Below, one piece after another: positions 11,906 through 64,000 of a stretch of DNA of 64,000 nt (the first letter of the stretch is position 1; every line of letters begins with the position of its first letter). A program made the position numbers and the translations under genes. The DNA comes from Chondrilla cf. caribensis (Eukaryota > Porifera > Demospongiae > Chondrillida > Chondrillidae): contig OZ026555.1 of NCBI GenBank assembly GCA_964020155.1, positions 4,061,795 through 4,125,794 on the forward strand, read 5' to 3'. The notes under the pieces are model-generated. The model searched no databases. It was not told where the DNA came from and worked only from the letters and a program-made list of their open reading frames with translations.

Positions 11906-14900
11906 TTCAATAGGTGGCTCATAACTCCAGCTACATTGGAAGGTGCTCAATATTTTTTCTATGTATGGAAGAGTATAGGAGAGAAAACGTTAAGCACCTT
12001 TTTGCATAACTCATATGAGAGTGGGCGTGTCAACTTGATATTATGGACAGACCTAGCTAGGGACATGAGCTAACTTCTGAAACAATTCCCATCTCAATAG
12101 GTGACCCGTAACCCCAGCTACATTGGAAAGTGCTTAATATTTTTAAATGTATGGGAGAGTATAGGAGAGAAAACGTTAAGCACCTTTTTGCATAACTCAT
12201 ATGAGAGAGGGCGTGTGAACTTGGTATTTTGGACAGACCTAGCTGGGTACGTGAGCTAACATCTGAAACAATTCCCATCTCAATAGGTGACCCGTAACCC
12301 CAGCTACATTGGAAGGTGCTTAACATTTTTCAATGTACGTATGGGAGAGTATAGGAGAGAAAACGTAAAGCACCTTTTTGCATAACTCATATGAGAGAGG
12401 GCGTGTCAACTTGATATTTTAGACAGACCTAGCTGGGGACGTGAGCTAACGTCTGAAACAATTCCCATCTCAATAGGTGACCTGTAACCCCAGCTACATT
12501 GAAAGGTGCTTAATTTTTTCAATGTATGGGAGAGTATAGGAGAGAAAACGTTAAGCACCTTTTTGCATAACTCATATGAGAGAGGGCGTGTCAACTTGAT
12601 ATTTTAGACAGACCTAGCTGGGGACGTGAGCTAACGTCTGAAACAATTCCCATCTCAATAGGTGACCCGTAACCCCAGCTACATTGGAAAGTGCTTAATA
12701 TTTTTAAATGTATGGGAGAGTATAGGAGAGAAAACGTTAAGCACCTTTTTGCATAACTCATATGAGAGAGGGCGTGTCAACTTGGTATTTTGGACAGACC
12801 TAGCTGGGTACGTGAGCTAACATCTGAAACAATTCCCATCTCAATAGGTGACCCGTAACCCCAGCTACATTGGAAGGTGCTTAACATTTTTCAATGTACG
12901 TATGGGAGAGTATAGGAGAGAAAACGTTAAGCACCTTTTTGCATAGCTCATAGGCGAGGGGGCGTGTCAACTTGATATTTTAGACATATCTAGCTGGGGA
13001 CATGAGCTAACATCTGAAACAATTCCCATCTCAATAGGTGACCCGTAACCCCAGCTACATTGAAAGGTGCTTAATTTTTTCAATGTATTGGAGAGTATAG
13101 GAGAGAAAACGTTAAGCACCTTTTTGCATAACGCATATGAGAGAGGGCGTGTGAACTTGATATTTTAGACAGACCTAGCTGGGGACGTGAGCTAACGTCT
13201 GAAACAATTCCCATCTCAATAGGTGACCCGTAACCCCAGCTACATTGGAAGGTGCTTAACATTTTTCAATGTACGTATGGGAGAGTATAGGAGAGAAAAC
13301 GTTAAGCACCTTTTTGCATAACTCATATGAGAGAGGGCGTGTCAACTTGATATTATGGACAGACATTGCTGGGGACGTGAGCTAACGTCTGAAACAATTC
13401 CCATCTCAATAGGTGACCCGTAACCCCAGCTACATTGAAAGGTGCTTAATTTTTTCAATGTATTGGAGAGTATAGGAGAGAAAACGTTAAGCACCTTTTT
13501 GCATAACGCATATGAGAGGGGGCGTGTCAACTTGATATTTTAGACAGACCTATCTGGGGATGTGAGCTAACGTCTGAAACAATTCCCATCTCAATAGGTG
13601 ACCCGTAACCCCAGCTACATTGAAAGGTGCTTAATTTTTTTCAATGTATGGGAGAGTATAGGAGAGAAAACGTTATGCACCTTTTTGCATAGCTCATAGG
13701 CGAGGGGGCGTGTGAACTTGATATTTTAGACATATCTACCTGGGGACATGAGCTAACATCTGAAACAATTCCCATCTCAATAGGTGACCCGTAACCCCAG
13801 CTACATTGAAAGGTGCTTATTTTTTTTCAATGTATGGGAGAGTATAGGAGAGAAAACACTAAGTACCTTTTTGCATAACGCATATGAGAGAGGGCGTGTG
13901 AACTTGATATTTTAGACAGACCTAGCTGGGGACGTGAGCTAACGTCTGAAACAATTCCCATCTCAATAGGTGACCCGTAACCCCAGCTACATTGGAAAGT
14001 GCTTCATTTTTTCAATGTATGTGAGAGTATAGGAGAGAAAACGTTAAGCACCTTATTGCATAACTCATATGAGAGAGGGCGTGTCAACTTGATATTTTAG
14101 ACAGACCTATCTGGGGACGTGAGCTAACATCTGAAACAATTCCCATCTCAATAGGTGACCCGTAACCCCAGCTACATTGAAAGGTGCTTAATTTTTTTCA
14201 ATGTATGGGAGAGTATAGGAGAGAAAACACTAAGCACCTTTTTGCATAACTCATATGAGAGTGGGCGTGTCAACTTGATATTATGGACAGACCTAGCTGG
14301 GGACGTGAGCTAACTTCTGAAACAATTCCCATCTCAATAGGTGACCTGTAACCCCAGCTACATTGAAAGGTGCTTAATTTTTTTCAATGTATGGGAGAGT
14401 ATAGGAGAGAAAACGTTATGCACCTTTTTGCATAGCTCATAGGCGAGGGGGCGTGTGAACTTGATATTTTAGACATATCTACCTGGGGACATGAGCTAAC
14501 ATCTGAAACAATTCCCATCTCAATAGGTGACCCGTAACCCCAGCTACATTGGAAAGTGCTTAATTTTTTTCAGTGTATGGGAGAGTATAGGAGAGAAAAC
14601 ACTAAGCACCTTTTTGCATAGCTCATAGGCGAGGGGGCGTGTCAACTTGATATTTTAGACATATCTAGCTGGGGACGTGAGCTAACTTCTGAAACAATTC
14701 CCATCTCAATAGGTGACCCGTAACCCCAGCTACATTGGAAAGTGCTTAATATTTTTCAATGTATGTGAGAGTATAGGAGAGAAAACGTTAAGCACCTTTT
14801 TGCATAACTCATATGAGAGAGGGCATGTCAACTTGATATTTTAGACATACCTATCTGGGGACGTGAGCTAACTTCTGAAACAATTCCCATCTCAATAGGT

Positions 14901-15135
14901 GACCCGTAACCCCAGCTACATTGAAAGGTGCTTAATTTTTTCAATGTATGTGAGAGTATAGGAGAGAAAACGTTAAGCACCTTTTTGCATAACTCATATG
15001 AGAGAGGGCATGTCAACTTGATATTTTAGACAGACCTAGCTGGGGACGTGAGCTAACTTCTGAAACAATTCCCATCTCAATAGGTGACCCGTAACCCCAG
15101 CTACACTGGAAGGTCCTTAATATTTTGTCAATGTT
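11906..15135 (+). repeat. Satellite array 2, forward part (~17 monomers)
   Basis: Tandem copies spaced 185-190 bp apart (block starts at 11981, 12167, 12357 and 12542 measured on GAGAAAACGT) and much more uniform than array 1. Each monomer holds an 8-11-bp inverted repeat, AAGGTGCTTAA / TTAAGCACCTT, around the segment AATGTATGGGAGAGTATAGG, and often the palindrome CTCATATGAG. Minus-strand open frames of ~60 codons recur in every copy and are a by-product. Confidence 0.95.
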
Positions 15136-15480
15136 TGGGAGAGTATATGTATATGCACTATTGTATGTGGCATATGTACACTGGGGAGAATTTTTGTTCA
15201 GTGACAAAATGCATCTTTTTGTTATCAGAAGGACTGTACCAGTTCCAGGAATGTGTTCGTGCATTTGTATTTGAGCTATGATGCACACGTACACACAGGA
15301 GAGGATGCGGTGACAAGCAATAAAATTTGACATATTTTTCCTTGTCGCCACGAGGTCTATAGGCTATAGCGCACTCAGGACCGTGTGCATGCATCCTAAA
15401 TTGTGTTGGTGAGTTTGGCAAACATGACTGTACACACGCGAGCGTCATTATGATCGTGAATCCCATAATGCACAATATTA
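15136..15480. other. Spacer between satellite array 2 and the DNAH6 promoter
   Basis: Contains a diverged relative of the hairpin-bearing repeat (GCGGTGACAAGCAATAAAAT ... CCTTGTCGCCACGAGG at about 15309-15355). No exon is supported here, although short open frames exist on both strands. Confidence 0.4.
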
Positions 15481-15500
15481 TAGTATGCGGAAGTATTCGG

Positions 15501-15514
15501 GTTGTCCTGGTAAC
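15501..15514 (+). promoter_or_regulatory. X-box (RFX binding site) upstream of DNAH6
   Basis: GTTGTCCTGGTAAC fits the RFX X-box pattern of two half-sites, GTHNYY and RRNAAC, with a 2-base spacer. It lies 91 bases before the DNAH6 ATG, the position typical of ciliary genes. The motif is seen directly; its use is inferred from the known role of RFX factors in ciliary gene control. Confidence 0.7.
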
Positions 15515-15591
15515 CGAAAATGGAGCTCTCCCCGTACGGAACTACTGAGATTCATTCCTGAAATTTTACTGAATAATCTGAAAGCTTCGTT

Positions 15592-54169
<38,578 letters not shown>

Positions 54170-54277
54170 TGAACAGTCATTGACATATTAGTATACATAA
54201 TATATTCTGTCCATTGTGAACATCCACCTCAATTCTTTAACAAACACTGCATTTACCTACAATACTGCCATAAAATT

Positions 54278-54283
54278 AATAAA
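54278..54283 (+). terminator. Poly(A) signal candidate for DNAH6
   Basis: AATAAA 109 bases after the DNAH6 stop codon. A second AATAAA is at 54327-54332. Confidence 0.55.
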
Positions 54284-54780
54284 CGTAATTAATTAAAGAT
54301 GGGTCTGTATTATCGTACCTCAGGGCAATAAAATTCATTACGTAAAGTAATTATAAGCCAGGTGGTATATACATACATCATTAGTACAATGGCATATTAT
54401 TGCATGTATATTATATATTATGAAATGAACCAATATAATCTAATGAGGATATATATATTATATTGCCAATTTGATTTGACAAGTATGAGACTTTTAAATG
54501 ATAGAAAGGTATGCATGGCTTCCACTTGTAAATGTATGTATTATAGCTAATTATAGAGCTACCTTTTTTATTGGTCAGGGAACAATATCATTGCGGGTTA
54601 TTATAATCATCACTGGTCTTTTAAAAGCCAAATTAAATCCAGGAGACACTATTCTAGCTGAGAGACCAGTCGCGAGTACGTCCCAAAGCTCCCCACTAAC
54701 AATTCCCTTTGTAGAGTATTGCAACTAACCATCAGGCTGGGAGAACTTATTCCCTTTACACTTTCTTTTGAAATTAAGTG
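54284..54780. other. Intergenic AT-rich stretch between DNAH6 and the ZSWIM gene
   Basis: TATATA-rich and AT-rich sequence with no exon recognised. From about 54620 it may be the body of the tRNA-derived SINE that follows on the minus strand. Confidence 0.45.
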
Positions 54781-54950
54781 TAAGCTGGTTTCGAACCCCA
54801 ACTGCAGCCTGGAGCCTAGAAACCGTGTCACCTGACTGCTAGGCCACTGTGACCCATCTGATTATAATATGGCATGGTTAAAATTTAATGTGCTATTTAT
54901 ACTATACTAGGCTAGAGATCCAGTAACCTGACCACTGCGCCATCGTGGAC
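54781..54950 (-). mobile_element. tRNA-derived SINE-like sequence
   Basis: Read on the minus strand, 54856-54781 has a pol III A-box-like TGGCCTAGCAGTCAGG and, about 50 bases on, a B-box GGTTCGAAACC. It does not fold into a good cloverleaf. A second A-box-like head (GATGGCGCAGTGGTCAGG) lies at 54950-54915. This pattern fits one or two decayed tRNA-derived SINEs rather than a working tRNA gene. Confidence 0.5.
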
Positions 54951-54965
54951 TATCTGTTTCGTGAC

Positions 54966-55030
54966 TATAAAACGAGCTGCGACTCACACCAAGTGCAGTC
55001 AGGGCCTGTGATAGGCGGGGTTTGGGCGGG
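54966..55030 (+). promoter_or_regulatory. Core promoter of the ZSWIM-like gene
   Basis: TATAAAA at 54966-54972 is followed by two GC-boxes (GGCGGGG at 55014-55020 and GGGCGGG at 55024-55030). It is 50-120 bases before the ATG at 55084, in a locally CpG-richer stretch. Confidence 0.5.
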
Positions 55031-55083
55031 AGTAATAGCCCGTGCGAGTTCGGCGCCATTTAGTTCAGCAACGTGAAGTGAGG

Positions 55084-61979
<6,896 letters not shown>

Positions 61980-63029
61980 AAATGTGATCTGTCTCAGCAG
62001 TTCATTATAACAGTTGCAGTCTCTGAAAATGATTTAGATTAAAATTTAATGTGTAACTTCCTTGTATGATTTTAATTACTTCAACCTGACCTTTTATTAT
62101 TATTATTATTTCACGTCTTTCTCTTGTGAACGTGCATACAATACAAATGTGTAATGATTACATAATTGATTAGTGTTTATCAATCACTTACTACAATTGA
62201 TTATACTTATACACCATACAATACATGCATGTATACAGGCTCTAGCATTTATAATTGAAACCACTGTATATTAATTATATTATGATGACTATATGAAAGT
62301 TCATTCATCTCGTATATACATATTTTATATAAGAATTATTCGTGTATAGATAAAATACCATAAACAATAAATTGTATTGAAAAATTACTATGACAAGCAT
62401 ATACGTACGTACAGGTCTCACACAATTAAGAGAGTACACAGTTGGAATTAATGTGCATGCATCCTTAATTGTGTTATTGAGTTTGATATGGTGAACAGGT
62501 GGTCATCATGATGTTCACAATACTTCTATTAGAATATACATACAAACGTTTAATGCATTATCATATTAAATGTGCATACTATGGACACTGGGATACCTTC
62601 GTAACTGCCGGGAAATGTATTCAGTTGGCCTGGCCAAACAACTCTCTTTCCAGTATGGGCTTATGTACGTACTTGTGTATACAGTACATATTCTGTATAC
62701 GTATGATGCAATTATAGAGTCTGTATTGTATACATAATTTTAGTAACGTCAAGGTTCAAACTTTTATAATGATTCAATGCACAAAAAATCTACAATAATA
62801 TATTCACTGGATTGAAGAATAAGGTGATATTGTATGTCCTCCAGAATTTCATTAACAAAAGAAATGTACATGTATAAATGCATGTATAACATTATACGTT
62901 TATGTATTAATATTGAATTTCCATTCAAGAATAATATTAATTGACCATGATAAATACAAGAATACATATTATGCATCTTGTGTAATTGAACAAGGTGATC
63001 CATGCTTAATACGGTGCATGTTGGAAATG
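61980..63029. other. 3' UTR and intergenic region between two tail-to-tail genes
   Basis: AT-rich. For the plus-strand gene, ATTAAA at 62038-62043 and AATAAA at 62366-62371 are poly(A) signal candidates. TTATTATTATTATT is at about 62096-62109. No exon is supported in either strand. Confidence 0.5.
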
Positions 63030-63567
63030 TTAGCGTTTTTTCCGTTTAACCTTTGGACCAACCATGACATCACCGAAGTACTCATCTGTGTTTTCCTGAG
63101 CATTGTGCGTGCTCGCCACAGCAGGTCGCTTGGGTTTCACTCGACTGGTGCTACCTGCTACAGATTTGGCTGGCTGTATGCTCTGGTGGGGTGAGATGAC
63201 CGATGGAGATTCTCTCAATGCGAAGCTCTTGGCAACATGTCCATAGTGGAGAGCTTTTGTGTGAAAGATGTGCTTCAGAGAACTCTCATATGTTGAATAG
63301 CCGCAAATGAATGATTGATAAGCTGCAGAATTGAGGTGCACTAAAGGAATCAATAATACTGTATGTACCTACTGCCCAGTAGTGTAGACAGCAGGACACA
63401 CTCACAATACAGTATAATGGTAACATATTGAGAGATATGCGTACGTACGTACATGGGATTGATGATCACACATGTCTATATGTAGGGATGTACATGTGTG
63501 AACATACACACAAACACACACATGCACACATGCACACACACACACGTGTGCAAACACACACGTGCAC

Positions 63568-63649
<82 letters not shown>

Positions 63650-63744
63650 TACCAACCTGACTCAGCCAGTGCTTGGGTGGCCTCACTACCAAGAACAAAC
63701 CGTTCAAACCTCACTTGTAGCTCAGTAGCTGCATTCTCAACAGT
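63030..63744 (-). CDS. DDX31: DDX31/Dbp7-type DEAD-box RNA helicase, last two exons (partial)
   Basis: Nucleolar RNA helicase of large ribosomal subunit biogenesis. Minus-strand exons are 63744-63657 and 63322-63030 (TGA); the rest of the gene lies beyond the right edge. Exon 1 of the pair reads [20 protein letters not shown] and then EATQALAES. It ends one base into a codon (TCAG|GTTGGT), and the next exon restores Ala-Tyr-Gln. The second exon has [20 protein letters not shown] and [19 protein letters not shown], the helicase C-terminal extension typical of DDX31/Dbp7 (LHLGHxAKSFxLRE). It ends with a lysine-rich tail (GPKVKRKKR). The helicase core is not in view, so the paralogue is assigned on this extension alone. 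Confidence 0.8.
63500..63647 (+). repeat. (CA)n microsatellite (intron of DDX31-like gene)
   Basis: CACATGCACA and CACGTGTGCA variants grade into a pure CA tract. Seen from the gene's strand it is a GT tract that starts 10 bases after the splice donor. Confidence 0.95.
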
Positions 63745-64000
63745 CTGTAATATGCCCAGTGAACATGATAATACCTACAACCTTCCATTACAGCTCACAA
63801 AAGACTATTATGTCTATGTATGTACACTTCATACATGCTGTATCAATACATATCATACATACACAATACAATACATACAGTACAGTGCATAAACTACATA
63901 CACGTATGTACTGTACATATGTAAGAATGTACCTGATACAGTACATACTATATATTATTATAATATATAACACTTACAGTACTTACAGTACATAGAAACC
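63745..64000. other. Intronic sequence of the DDX31-like gene
   Basis: AT-rich with TACATA/TACGTA words. No exon is recognised before the window edge. Confidence 0.5.

Noticed and set aside
12057..15016. Repeated ~60-codon minus-strand frames (SPIEMGIVSDVSSRPQ-like)
   Set aside because: One per satellite monomer and changing with the repeat; no start context, no homology, expected by-product of a tandem array.

Overview
The window is animal nuclear DNA. Genes are split by many short GT-AG introns, intergenic and intronic DNA is AT-rich and full of microsatellites, and the recognisable proteins are close to vertebrate orthologues. An early-branching aquatic invertebrate such as a sponge would fit (SWIM-family E3 receptor and axonemal dynein present, mid-sized introns packed with TACGTA/TACATA words), but the sequence does not prove the species.

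Layout. Positions 1-192 hold the 3' end of an unrecognised plus-strand gene. A complete two-exon minus-strand gene for the spliceosomal Sm protein F (SNRPF) follows at 1257-2089. Positions 2.7-15.4 kb have no recognisable gene. They carry two arrays of one ~187-bp satellite (about 2.9-6.7 kb and 11.1-15.1 kb), each starting with inverted copies that switch to forward copies. Between them lie a duplicated ~580-bp segment, a GC-rich island and a CCTG tetranucleotide array.

From 15,592 to 54,169 there is one very large plus-strand gene. I reconstructed it as 78 coding exons with consistent splice phases, giving a 4,182-residue axonemal inner-arm dynein heavy chain orthologous to DNAH6. All four P-loops, the linker, stalk and microtubule-binding region and the C-terminus are intact. 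A match to the RFX X-box, the usual switch for ciliary genes, lies 91 bp before its start codon. Its introns hold a tRNA-Ala(AGC) gene, several MITE-like elements, hairpins, minisatellites and long GT/CA tracts.

A second complete plus-strand gene (55,084-61,979; 7 exons; 1,363 residues) encodes a SWIM zinc-finger protein of the ZSWIM4/5/6/8 group. Just before the SWIM finger are an apparent BC-box and Cul2-box, which suggests a cullin-2 E3 ligase substrate receptor. At the right edge, on the minus strand and tail-to-tail with it, are the last two exons of a DDX31/Dbp7-type RNA helicase. The genes are unrelated in function (splicing, ciliary motility, protein turnover, ribosome biogenesis), as expected for a generic animal gene neighbourhood.
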